Positions 32,856 to 41,487 of a stretch of DNA of 64,000 bases are shown here, piece by piece. Source of the DNA: a bacterium (GTDB lineage: Bacteria > Cyanobacteriota > Vampirovibrionia > Gastranaerophilales > Gastranaerophilaceae). The notes beneath the pieces are model-generated. The model saw only the letters and a program-made list of their open reading frames with translations. It was not told the DNA's origin and did not search any database. Each line of letters starts with the position of its first letter. Positions within the stretch are counted from its first letter, which is position 1. The position numbers and the translations under genes were made by a program. The stretch spans positions 1 to 64,000 of the forward strand of contig JAGAJM010000004.1 of NCBI GenBank assembly GCA_017626055.1. The letters are read 5' to 3'.

Positions 32856-35800
32856 TTATAGATCATTATCAAAATTTTTTAAAAACATTTCTAAATCTTT
32901 TTTAGCTTCTCTTATTCGTTTTCTGATATCTGGCAATGATGGTTCATATTGTTTTGCAAGTTCATAATATTTTATGGCAGATTTAAATGCACCTTGTTCG
33001 TGCATTAAAATACCCAAATTGCTATATGCTTTTGCAAATTTTTCATTAATTTTAATTGCTTGTTGGTACTCTTTTTCAGCTGCAGAATAATCTTTTTGGT
33101 AGTAATAATATACTCCTAAATATAAATGAGCGTATTCGTTATATTTATCAATTTCTAATATTTTTTTACAACAATTATACGCATTCACATAATGACCATC
33201 TTCCAAGTATGTTTTTGCTTGCTCTATATATTCAGAGATAAGTTGGTTAGTTTGATCTTTTTCAAGGTTTTCCACAATAGTATCTTTTAAATCAAGTGCA
33301 TTTTCACTATCTGGATTTTCAATTAAGTATTTTTCAATTGAAGAAAGTGCATCTTCATATAATCCTAATTCGTTTTCTGAATAAGCTTTATAATAATAAT
33401 CAATATCATATTCTGGATCAATTTCTAAAACTTTATTCCAATCATCAAGAGCTTTTTCATATTCATCATTCCAATAATAAGCTTCTGCACGATTGCTTAA
33501 ATAAAGAGTTTTGCTAGGTACGAGTTCAATCGCTTTAGTATAATCTTTAATTGCTTCAGCATAATTTTCTAGATTATATTTACATAATCCACGATTATTA
33601 TATGCACTTTCGTTATCGGGATACATTGAAATGTATTTTGTATAATCGTCAATAGATTCTGAATATTGCTCTATTTGATATTCTGCTCTTGCTTTATCAA
33701 AATAATCAATATCATATTCTGGGTCTATTTCTAGAATTTCATTCCAAGTATCAATAGCTTCTTGATATTCTTCGTTTTCGTAATGTTTTATTGCTTTTTC
33801 TAAATATTCGGAAAGTTGCTCATCTTCTTCAATGGCATCTTCCTCTTGTTCAAGATTTTCGTTAATAGTATTTTTTAAAGCTTGGGCATTTTCACTATCT
33901 GGATATGCGTCTAAGTATTTTTCTACTAATGAAAGAGCATCTTCATATTCGCCTAATTCATTTTTTGAATATGCCATGTAAAAGTATTCATGACTAAGGT
34001 GTTCGGGATCTAATTCTAAAACCTTGTTCCAATCATCAAGAGCTTTTTCATATTCATCATTCCAATAAAATGCTTCTGCTCTATTTTTCAAATATAAAAC
34101 TTTCTCAGGACATAATTCAACTGCTTTATTTAAGTCTTCAATAGAACCTTTATAATCTTCTAGATTAAACTTATTTCTGCCTCTATTGTTATATGCTGCA
34201 GGATCATCTGGGTATTCAGACAAGTATTTTGTATAATCATCAATAGATTCTGCATATCTTTCTAATTTAAACTCAGATCGAGCTTTTTCAAAATAGTCAA
34301 CATTACATTCAGGATCAATCTCTAGAGCTTTATTCCAATCGCTAATAGCATTTTCGTATTCATCAAGTTGATAATATACTCTTGCTCTACAATTGTAATC
34401 TGAAGCACTTTCTTCTTCACCCATTTCAATTGCTTTATTATAATCTTCAAGGGCGTCTTCATATCTTTCAAGATAATATTTACAATTTCCTCTAAGTGAA
34501 TAAACAAAAGAACAGTTATAATTATCTGGTTTTTTGTTCATAAATATATTACAGTCAACAATTGCCTGTACGTAATTAGGATCTTTTTTATCCCATTCAG
34601 CTAACGCTTTTCTAAAATAATCAATTTCATATTCTGGGTCCAATTCAGCTAATTGAGCCCATTCTTCAAGAGCTTTTTCGTTTTCATCTATTTCGAAATG
34701 AGCATCTGCTAATCTGCTTAAATATGTAATATTTTTAGGTTCTATTTTTAAAGCTGCATAATAATTTTCAATAGCTTTTTCGTAGTTTTCTTTAATTTCC
34801 CAAATGCAACCAATGTAGAAATATGCATTACTATTGTTTGGTTCATTTTGGATACATTTTTCAAATAAATTCAATGCTTCATCGTAATTTTGCTGATTAT
34901 ATGCACCAAACCCTTTTACAAAATAATTTGTATCTTTGTCTAAAGTGTCAATATATTTTTCAGTTGCTTCATTATTGATATTTATTTCTTTAGTTTGAGA
35001 TTTTGTTAATCTTTCAAGCATTGTTTTAAGTTCAAGAACTTGGGCTTCTAATGCTGCAATTCTATCAGAATCTTGTTTATTTTCTTCTAAATCTTCTGGA
35101 TCTTCATCTAATTCTGTTCTAATTTCTTCTATTTCAGGTTCAAAACTTTCTGGTTCTTCTTCAACGAAATTGTTTTCTGGAATAGGATTTTCTTCAATAG
35201 GGATTTCAGGTTTTTTGTAGCCTGTATCTCCAAATATATAACAATTTGGGCTATTTTCTAAATCTCTATAAAACTGAATAACTTTTTGACTTGTTTGAAT
35301 TTTTTTGCAATCGAAACCTTTTAGATACAAGCCTTCCAAACTACGGGTTCTACTTAGTACAACATAACCCATTCCATCTCCAAAAATCTTTTGGAAATTG
35401 ACAACTAATTTGTCAAAGGTCATCCCTTGAGATTTGTGATTTGTAATAGCGTAAGCCAACATTAAAGGATATTGTAGTCGTTTAACTTTTATTTTACCTT
35501 CAAGGACATATTCAAATTTTACAGGTTCGATTTTTGTTTTTGTTCCGTTATCAAATAGTACTTCAATATCATATTTTGTTAGTTTTGTTACTTGTCCGCA
35601 ACTTCCATTAACCAAATGCTTTTCAAAATTCAAATTTTTAAGTAGCATTACTCGACAACCTTCTTTTAAGGTTAATGTTTGAGGTGCGTTACATTGATTA
35701 TTAAATGTCATTATCAAATATTTTTCAGTGTTATCAAAATCGTTTGATAAGTCTGTTATTTCTAAAGATTCTTTAGTACAATTTTGTGGATAAACAATAT

Positions 35801-36605
35801 CTAAGGCTTCGTTACACTTGTTATTATCCAAATCATATCGATAAAATGTATCTGTGGCATTATATGATACTGGGTTTGTTGATAATTCTTCAAGGCAGTT
35901 GTTATTGTATGTACTTGCCTCTTTATTTGTTGGGAATAATTGCAATATGTTTTTATCAATTCTGGTGCTTGACGGAAAGTTTCTGTTTTCAAATATTTGA
36001 ATATCTTTTTTGTTAAATACTCCCGTTCTGATGTTATTTAATGCATCGATGTATGGTTTGTCACTTTGGCGTTTTACTTCTTTTAGGTATATAGTTGATA
36101 AGTTCAATTTTTGCCAAGTAAAAGAATTGAAACAGTAATCTGCGTCTAGATTTTCTTTATTTTTTGTTGGTGGTAATTGGAAAAAATCACCTATTAAAAT
36201 AACTTGTAAACCACCAAATGGCAACGGACATTCTCTAACTTGCTGTAAGACATCATCAAGATATTTTATTAATTTGTCGCTCATAATTGACACTTCGTCA
36301 ATTGCTAAGAGTTTACATTCTTTTATCTGTCTTTCTAATGATTTGTTTTTACGAATTTTATAATTAACTACATAATTAACAGACTTTCTAGCAAGTCCAA
36401 TACCAGCCCAAGAATGAATAGTTTGTCCGCCAACATTAATTGCCGAAACACCTGTTGTACTTGTAATATCAAGAGTATCACCATAATGTTCTTTTAGTTT
36501 GTTAAGAATATAGGATTTTCCAACACCACCACCACCAGTGATGAAAATATTTTTTCCCGCATCAATTAATTCTATTACTTTTTCTAATGGTGTTTGACAA
36601 GACAT
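32856..36605 (-). CDS. Pif1-like helicase fused to a long TPR domain
   Basis: 1249 residues from the ATG at 36605 (CGGAG upstream); a reading extended to 36701 would cover the operator. Residues of about 1-440 are a Pif1/RecD-type SF1B helicase: Walker A ITGGGGVGKSY, LLAIDEVSIMS, LIGDFFQLPP, and NHKSQGMTFDKLVV with GYVVLSRTRS. An acidic linker and a short coiled coil lead into about 650 residues of TPRs. Two blocks of the TPR region are duplicates about 197 residues apart. A helicase with so long a TPR arm is unusual. Confidence 0.93.
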   Translation of the reverse strand: MSCQTPLEKVIELIDAGKNIFITGGGGVGKSYILNKLKEHYGDTLDITSTTGVSAINVGGQTIHSWAGIGLARKSVNYVVNYKIRKNKSLERQIKECKLLAIDEVSIMSDKLIKYLDDVLQQVRECPLPFGGLQVILIGDFFQLPPTKNKENLDADYCFNSFTWQKLNLSTIYLKEVKRQSDKPYIDALNNIRTGVFNKKDIQIFENRNFPSSTRIDKNILQLFPTNKEASTYNNNCLEELSTNPVSYNATDTFYRYDLDNNKCNEALDIVYPQNCTKESLEITDLSNDFDNTEKYLIMTFNNQCNAPQTLTLKEGCRVMLLKNLNFEKHLVNGSCGQVTKLTKYDIEVLFDNGTKTKIEPVKFEYVLEGKIKVKRLQYPLMLAYAITNHKSQGMTFDKLVVNFQKIFGDGMGYVVLSRTRSLEGLYLKGFDCKKIQTSQKVIQFYRDLENSPNCYIFGDTGYKKPEIPIEENPIPENNFVEEEPESFEPEIEEIRTELDEDPEDLEENKQDSDRIAALEAQVLELKTMLERLTKSQTKEININNEATEKYIDTLDKDTNYFVKGFGAYNQQNYDEALNLFEKCIQNEPNNSNAYFYIGCIWEIKENYEKAIENYYAALKIEPKNITYLSRLADAHFEIDENEKALEEWAQLAELDPEYEIDYFRKALAEWDKKDPNYVQAIVDCNIFMNKKPDNYNCSFVYSLRGNCKYYLERYEDALEDYNKAIEMGEEESASDYNCRARVYYQLDEYENAISDWNKALEIDPECNVDYFEKARSEFKLERYAESIDDYTKYLSEYPDDPAAYNNRGRNKFNLEDYKGSIEDLNKAVELCPEKVLYLKNRAEAFYWNDEYEKALDDWNKVLELDPEHLSHEYFYMAYSKNELGEYEDALSLVEKYLDAYPDSENAQALKNTINENLEQEEDAIEEDEQLSEYLEKAIKHYENEEYQEAIDTWNEILEIDPEYDIDYFDKARAEYQIEQYSESIDDYTKYISMYPDNESAYNNRGLCKYNLENYAEAIKDYTKAIELVPSKTLYLSNRAEAYYWNDEYEKALDDWNKVLEIDPEYDIDYYYKAYSENELGLYEDALSSIEKYLIENPDSENALDLKDTIVENLEKDQTNQLISEYIEQAKTYLEDGHYVNAYNCCKKILEIDKYNEYAHLYLGVYYYYQKDYSAAEKEYQQAIKINEKFAKAYSNLGILMHEQGAFKSAIKYYELAKQYEPSLPDIRKRIREAKKDLEMFLKNFDNDL

Positions 36606-36643
36606 AATAATACTCCGAATATAACTGCTATTCTTATACCTCA

Positions 36644-36672
36644 ATATTAGCACGTAATTCGAGTCATTGCAA
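36644..36672 (-). promoter_or_regulatory. Promoter of the Pif1-TPR gene
   Basis: On the minus strand TTGCAA (36672-36667), a 17-nt spacer and TAATAT (36649-36644), about 39 nt before the start codon. The palindrome at 36685-36701 is just upstream of the -35. Confidence 0.5.
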
Positions 36673-36684
36673 TTGAAATCAAGT

Positions 36685-36701
36685 GTGTCCGTTTTTGACA
36701 C
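36685..36701. promoter_or_regulatory. Operator candidate 2 for the WYL regulator
   Basis: GTGTC (36685-36689), 7 nt, GACAC (36697-36701): the same core and spacing as the palindrome at 31808-31832. It lies between the divergent Pif1-TPR gene and the operon beginning at 36759. A TTGACA (36695-36700) that could serve the plus-strand operon overlaps its right half. Confidence 0.6.
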
Positions 36702-36758
36702 TATAACATTTTATTATGAAAACATAAGGGAACCAAAATAACGAAAGGATAAAACATT

Positions 36759-37040
36759 ATGGCAACACATTCTCAAATTAGAGCAGAACAAAGATATGGT
36801 TTAAGTGAATTCAATCCACTAAAAGTAATGAAAGAAATTTTAGATGATCGTTGTATTCAAGTGGAAGAAAATTTGGAAAAATATTCAAGAATTTTTTATG
36901 TAAGATACAATAATAGATATTTAAAAGTGGTAACTGATTACAACGTATCATTTGTTAAAACAGTGTTACCAGAAGCAAATGATTTCAATCTTCTTGAAAA
37001 ACTAATCAACAAACTTGCAAATTGTGCAATGGCAGCGTAA
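36759..37040 (+). CDS. Hypothetical protein, possibly DUF4258-like
   Basis: 93 residues: HSQIRAEQRYGLSEFNPLKV, then beta strands SRIFYVRYNNRYLKVVTDYN. The H-xx-R-xxx-R-[YG] opening and the paired strands recall DUF4258/RelE-like small folds, but the match is weak. No signal peptide. Start supported by AACGAAAGGA. First gene of the plus-strand operon facing the Pif1-TPR gene across operator 2. Confidence 0.7.
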   Translation: MATHSQIRAEQRYGLSEFNPLKVMKEILDDRCIQVEENLEKYSRIFYVRYNNRYLKVVTDYNVSFVKTVLPEANDFNLLEKLINKLANCAMAA

Positions 37041-37057
37041 CAGATAAAGGAGGCAAA

Positions 37058-37282
37058 ATGAAACAATTATTTTTAGGTATCGTAATAGGAATTGGCTTGG
37101 TATGTTCATCATGTTGTGTTGCACATGATTTTCTAAAAGCAACTCCTATGAAAGTTGTTCTTACTGAAAGGAATTTTGTTAATACTACTACTGTTACAAC
37201 AGAAGAAGGTGTTTATAGACTTTTTGTTATAGAAGGAACTAATGGGGGCGGGGTTGGAATTACCGCTGTGAAAATTAAATAA
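37058..37282 (+). CDS. Small exported protein or lipoprotein
   Basis: 74 residues from the ATG at 37058, behind AAAGGAGG. A hydrophobic signal segment (LFLGIVIGIGLVCSSCC) contains Cys residues that could form a lipobox (CSSC). The mature part is about 55 residues, basic and beta-rich. Family unknown. 17 nt after the previous gene, so probably co-transcribed. Confidence 0.65.
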   Translation: MKQLFLGIVIGIGLVCSSCCVAHDFLKATPMKVVLTERNFVNTTTVTTEEGVYRLFVIEGTNGGGVGITAVKIK

Positions 37283-37335
37283 CACTGTAATTTTAATCAA
37301 ATTTTGGTACAATAAAAACAGAAAGCAGGCATTTT

Positions 37336-37854
37336 GTGAAACAGATTTTAAAGTACATATTGGTAGAATTAGTAAAAACAACTCTTGCAAAATTCTTTTG
37401 TATTGGTCAGGCTCATTCTCATTATAGACCAGCAACAACAACTAAAAGTAGAAAAAACCCAAAAGTTAACGCTGCATATCTGGTTAATTCTGGAAAATGT
37501 GATTATGGATATAATGTGGTGGGTGATTATACTGTAGAATCTGTTGGTGATAAAAATATAGAATATGGACGAGATCTTAAAGGTGATTTTGCTCCAAAAT
37601 ATGTTGGTGGTCAAAAAGTTGAATATGGAAGAAATATCAAAGGTGATATTGTTCCAAAATACATAGGTGATAAAAAAGTTGAATATGGGTATAATGTTGT
37701 AGGAGATTTTGTCCCTAAATATATTGGTGATGAAAAAATTGAATATGGACGTAATGCCGTAGGAGATTTTGTTCCTAAATATATTGGTGATAGAAAAATC
37801 GAATATGGACGCAATGTCAAAGGTGATTTTGTAATAAAAGAAATCGAAGATTAA
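37336..37854 (+). CDS. Protein with six tandem 20-residue repeats
   Basis: 172 residues with a GTG start at 37336. After about 54 residues (a hydrophobic or amphipathic N-terminus with HSHYRPATTTKSRK), six repeats of the form xEYGRNxxGDFxPKYIGDxK run to the end (residues 55-172, DNA period exactly 60 nt). The regular Tyr/Gly/Asp pattern suggests a beta-solenoid or beta-roll. No known family. 24 nt before the helicase-nuclease gene and probably co-transcribed with it. Confidence 0.75.
   Translation: MKQILKYILVELVKTTLAKFFCIGQAHSHYRPATTTKSRKNPKVNAAYLVNSGKCDYGYNVVGDYTVESVGDKNIEYGRDLKGDFAPKYVGGQKVEYGRNIKGDIVPKYIGDKKVEYGYNVVGDFVPKYIGDEKIEYGRNAVGDFVPKYIGDRKIEYGRNVKGDFVIKEIED
37498..37854 (+). repeat. 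60-bp tandem coding repeats
   Basis: Six in-frame units of 60 bp encode the 20-residue repeats of the gene at 37336. Neighbouring units share long identical runs such as GAATATGGACG and GGTGAT, so the array is young enough to vary in copy number. Confidence 0.8.
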
Positions 37855-37878
37855 TAAGGTTATTCAAAGGAGTTGGGA

Positions 37879-40800
37879 ATGGAAATTAAGCCAAACAGAC
37901 AACAGCAAAAGGCGATAGATTTATTAAATGGTCCTGTAATGCTATTGGCAGGTCCTGGAACAGGTAAAACATTTACGATTATCGAACGTATTAAAAATAT
38001 TTTGTCTAAAGGTGTTGAGCCTGAAAAAATCCTATGCTTAACCTTTACCGATGCTGCAGCAACAGAGATGAAAAAACGTATCGAAAAAGAGTTAAATGTT
38101 GTTTCTTGTGGAGTACAAATTTTCACTTATCACGGTTTTTGTTGTAGCCTTATCGAAGAATTTCCTGATGATTTTGAAATCCCATCAAATTACAAAATCA
38201 TTACTGACCCAATTTCAAAAGCCTTTGTTAAAGAATGTATTGACGAAATTAATCCCGTTTATTTTAGAACAGATAAAAACGACCCTTATTTTTATATCAA
38301 TAAAATTAAACATAGAATCAGTGCGATTAAACAAAATCGACTAAGTAAAAAAGATTTCTTCTTGAATTTAGAAAGAAACAAGGATTGGATGCCTGAAGTT
38401 AAAAGAATTGAAGAAATAATTGATGATGTTGAGCAAGGCAGAAACAAGAGATATAAAAAACCACCATATGACAAGCGTGATGATGCTTTGAAAAAAGTTG
38501 AACAAGCAAAAGAACTTTGGACATTCTATGAACTTTATCAAAGCAAATTAAATGCTCAAAGATACCTTGATTTTAACGATATGATTAATATGGTATTAGA
38601 AAGATTTGAGGCAAATCAATCATTTTTACACGATATTGCAAATCGTTATGAATATATTATGGTTGATGAATACCAAGATACAAACAAATCTCAAAACGAA
38701 ATTGTTTTTGCACTTTCTCACGCCTCAGAAACAGAAAATGTTTTTGTTGTAGGGGATGATGATCAGATTATTTATCGTTTTCAGGGGGCAAAACTTGATA
38801 CTATTGAAAAATATTTGAAAGAGTTTCCTAAGACAAAAATCATTTGTCTGACAGAAAATATGCGTTCAACTCAAAGTATTCTTGATGCTGCAAGAGGTGT
38901 TATTGCTCAAGATCCATTGAGTTTAGTTAATTCTCATAGTTTTGTGGATGATGAGGGTAATCCGATTAATAAAAATCTAACGGCAATGAATAAAGAAGTT
39001 ATCGACAAAGAAAAACCTGTAAGATTTTACAAATATGCGGATATGATGATGGAGCAATTGGAAATTGTCAAAGAAATAGAAGCTCTTGTAAACTCTGAGG
39101 ATTGTCCAAAAGATAAAGATACTGGTGAGAAAAAGTATTCTGAAATTGCAATACTTACTCGCTCAAATGCAGAAGCAGAAGCTTATGCAGAATTATTAAA
39201 ACTAAGAAATATCCCATATGAGTTGAAAGAAGGGAAAGACATTTTTACAATCCCTGCGGTTAATATGTTGTATTTCTACGCTCAATTCTTGATAAATCCT
39301 GAAATGTATTCGCATCGTATTTTTGAACTTCTTGTATCAAAACCATTTGATGTTCATCCAAAAGATTATCAAGTATTGTATGAAGAAGTGTCTAAAGGCA
39401 AAACTTTTATTGAAGTTCTGAGAAATATAGACAAAAATAGATTTATTGAGCCTGAAAAATTTGAGAACTTTTTAGCTACTTATGATTATTTATCTGAATA
39501 CAAGACAAAAGAAAATATTAAAAATACAATTCTTGAAATCGGTTCAAAAACAGGAATTTTTGATTATTATTTGAACACAAGTATTAATCGTACAGAAAAT
39601 ATTGCAGGGATCAAAAAGTTTATTGATGAAGCCGTTGGATTTTCAGAAATCTTTAAGACTGGATTTATTGAGATTTTCTTTGAGTATTTACAATCCATTT
39701 TGGATGATGATGAAAAGATTTGTACAGATAAAGCTCCAGTTACGCTAAATGCGGTTCAATTATGTACTTATCATGGTTCAAAAGGTCGTGAATTTGAATA
39801 TGTATATCTTCCAACTCTTGAAACCAAAAAATGGGAAAGTAGTTCAAAATCAGTCAGAGCCGAAATACCGCTTGATGAATCAGAATACAAAACTGATGAG
39901 GAATTAAAAAATGAGGTTAAACCATCAGATATGACAAAACTTTTGTATGTTGCAATGACTCGTGCAAAACATACATTAAGAATGTCTTATCCTGAAAAAA
40001 GTGGTACAAGTCCTAAAAAACCGACAAAATATATTGTGGCAATTCAAGATATGCTTGAAAAAGAGCCAGAAGCGTTTGAATATGATGAAAATTCATATTG
40101 GATGCAGGTGAATGAACTTATCTTGAAAAGTGAATATGATTATAAAAAAGAATTTTGCGAAATGATTGATGCAAAATTGAAAGATCGTAAATTCTCACCA
40201 TCTGCCATAAATACATATCTAAAATGTCCACGACAATACTTGTATGAAAAGATTTTAGGCTTAAAAGTAAAAGATGGTAATCCAAATTTTGCAAGCTATG
40301 GTAGTGCGGTGCATAAGGCTTGTGAAAATGCGATGGAATTTTTGATGAAAAATAAAACTCATCCAGATAAAGCTCAGTTTATAAAATGGTTTAAAGATGA
40401 ACTAGCGACGTTACCAATGGAATCCTACGAGCAACGTCAGATTTTTATTGGTCGAGGCGAAAAAGCTCTTGATGAATACTATTGCCAAATCTTAAATACT
40501 GTTCCATCTCAACTGGTTGCACAAGAAGAACCAATAAGTTATGTTTTTGAGGATGGCACTGAATTCTATGGAATTATAGATAGAATAGATGTTTGTGAAG
40601 ATGGAACAATTGCAATCTATGATTATAAAACAGGGAATAACAAAAATTCTGCTATCAAAATAGATGGAGATCACGAAGATTACTACAATCAAATGGCTTG
40701 GTACAAGTATATTTATGAAAAATCAACAGGGAAAAAGGTTTCTATTACTAAATTCCTTTATCCAGAAGATTTTCAATCTAAAAATAATGGTGTAAATTAT

Positions 40801-40944
40801 ACAGATGAAGAAATTGCGGATGCTGTTGAAAAATTTAAAAATGCGGTAGCAGATATCAAGGCTCACAAATTTGAACCTACTTTAAAAGAAAGTGCTTGTA
40901 AATATTGCCCATATCAAGATTTTTGTGGTATGAATGTGATTTAG
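37879..40944 (+). CDS. UvrD/PcrA-type helicase with C-terminal Cas4/RecB-like nuclease
   Basis: 1021 residues from the ATG at 37879 (AAAGGAG). The SF1A helicase has LLAGPGTGKTFTI, VDEYQDTNKSQ, VGDDDQIIYRFQGA, CTYHGSKGREFEYVYLP and LLYVAMTRAKHTL. The last ~270 residues are a PD-(D/E)XK nuclease: SAINTYLKCPRQYLYEKIL, GSAVHKACE, IIDRIDV and IAIYDYKTGN. Four cysteines (LKCPRQ, then CKYCPYQDFC) fit a Cas4/AddB-type iron-sulfur cluster. Single-chain helicase-nucleases of this kind process DNA ends or serve in defence. No AddB/RecC partner is adjacent. Confidence 0.93.
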   Translation: MEIKPNRQQQKAIDLLNGPVMLLAGPGTGKTFTIIERIKNILSKGVEPEKILCLTFTDAAATEMKKRIEKELNVVSCGVQIFTYHGFCCSLIEEFPDDFEIPSNYKIITDPISKAFVKECIDEINPVYFRTDKNDPYFYINKIKHRISAIKQNRLSKKDFFLNLERNKDWMPEVKRIEEIIDDVEQGRNKRYKKPPYDKRDDALKKVEQAKELWTFYELYQSKLNAQRYLDFNDMINMVLERFEANQSFLHDIANRYEYIMVDEYQDTNKSQNEIVFALSHASETENVFVVGDDDQIIYRFQGAKLDTIEKYLKEFPKTKIICLTENMRSTQSILDAARGVIAQDPLSLVNSHSFVDDEGNPINKNLTAMNKEVIDKEKPVRFYKYADMMMEQLEIVKEIEALVNSEDCPKDKDTGEKKYSEIAILTRSNAEAEAYAELLKLRNIPYELKEGKDIFTIPAVNMLYFYAQFLINPEMYSHRIFELLVSKPFDVHPKDYQVLYEEVSKGKTFIEVLRNIDKNRFIEPEKFENFLATYDYLSEYKTKENIKNTILEIGSKTGIFDYYLNTSINRTENIAGIKKFIDEAVGFSEIFKTGFIEIFFEYLQSILDDDEKICTDKAPVTLNAVQLCTYHGSKGREFEYVYLPTLETKKWESSSKSVRAEIPLDESEYKTDEELKNEVKPSDMTKLLYVAMTRAKHTLRMSYPEKSGTSPKKPTKYIVAIQDMLEKEPEAFEYDENSYWMQVNELILKSEYDYKKEFCEMIDAKLKDRKFSPSAINTYLKCPRQYLYEKILGLKVKDGNPNFASYGSAVHKACENAMEFLMKNKTHPDKAQFIKWFKDELATLPMESYEQRQIFIGRGEKALDEYYCQILNTVPSQLVAQEEPISYVFEDGTEFYGIIDRIDVCEDGTIAIYDYKTGNNKNSAIKIDGDHEDYYNQMAWYKYIYEKSTGKKVSITKFLYPEDFQSKNNGVNYTDEEIADAVEKFKNAVADIKAHKFEPTLKESACKYCPYQDFCGMNVI

Positions 40945-40995
40945 TTAAAATATTAAATTATTTACCTAGATTTGGTCATGTTGTATCATATTGAT

Positions 40996-41415
40996 ATGAA
41001 GAAAATTTTTGCAATAATTTTATTATTAGCGTTTGGTGTTTGTGTGGCAAATTCTGATGAGTTTGTTCCTGATTTCGATGCTATGAAGGTTCTTCGTTGT
41101 GAGTTTGTGGAAACTATCTACAATCAAGATGGTAGTGAAGTTTCGCAAAGTGATTTGTTTAGAATTTACAGTTTGGAAGAAGAATATAAACGCATTTATT
41201 TAAGACGTGAACCAATTGATAATGTTTCATATTACGAGGCAGATAAGATTGAATTTAGGCTTCAATCAATGACTGATGATTATATTTCAATAACAAATGC
41301 TACTATTAATCGTCAAACTGGTGAATATACTTCAACTTCTCAAATTACTTATGACAATCCGATTTTTGGTGTTAGGTCGGCTAAAGCTGTTGGAACTTGT
41401 AGAGCTTTGAATTAA
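40996..41415 (+). CDS. Hypothetical exported protein
   Basis: 139 residues from the ATG at 40996; the reading from 40972 only adds a polar leader. Signal peptide, about 1-19 (KIFAIILLLAFGVCVANS). The mature part has an antiparallel-beta look (VLRCEFVETIYN, KIEFRLQSMTDDYISITNATI). A TATCAT at 40984-40989 ends 6 nt before the ATG and no ribosome site is seen, so the mRNA may be leaderless. Family unknown. Confidence 0.68.
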   Translation: MKKIFAIILLLAFGVCVANSDEFVPDFDAMKVLRCEFVETIYNQDGSEVSQSDLFRIYSLEEEYKRIYLRREPIDNVSYYEADKIEFRLQSMTDDYISITNATINRQTGEYTSTSQITYDNPIFGVRSAKAVGTCRALN

Positions 41416-41487
41416 TATTTTTATTAACAATGAGGCAATTTTCTTGTGGAAAAATCCTTTATAAATATATAGGGGAATAATAAACAC

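Noticed and set aside
36606..36701. N-terminal extension of the Pif1-TPR protein
   Set aside because: The extension would cover its own promoter and the operator palindrome, and CGGAG marks the ATG at 36605.
37611..37820. Minus-strand frame with repeats (RPYSIF...)
   Set aside because: It is the antisense shadow of the 60-bp repeat array; no start signals.
37498..37854. CRISPR array suspected from regular 60-bp repeats
   Set aside because: The repeats are in frame, translate to a uniform 20-residue unit and have no unique spacers.
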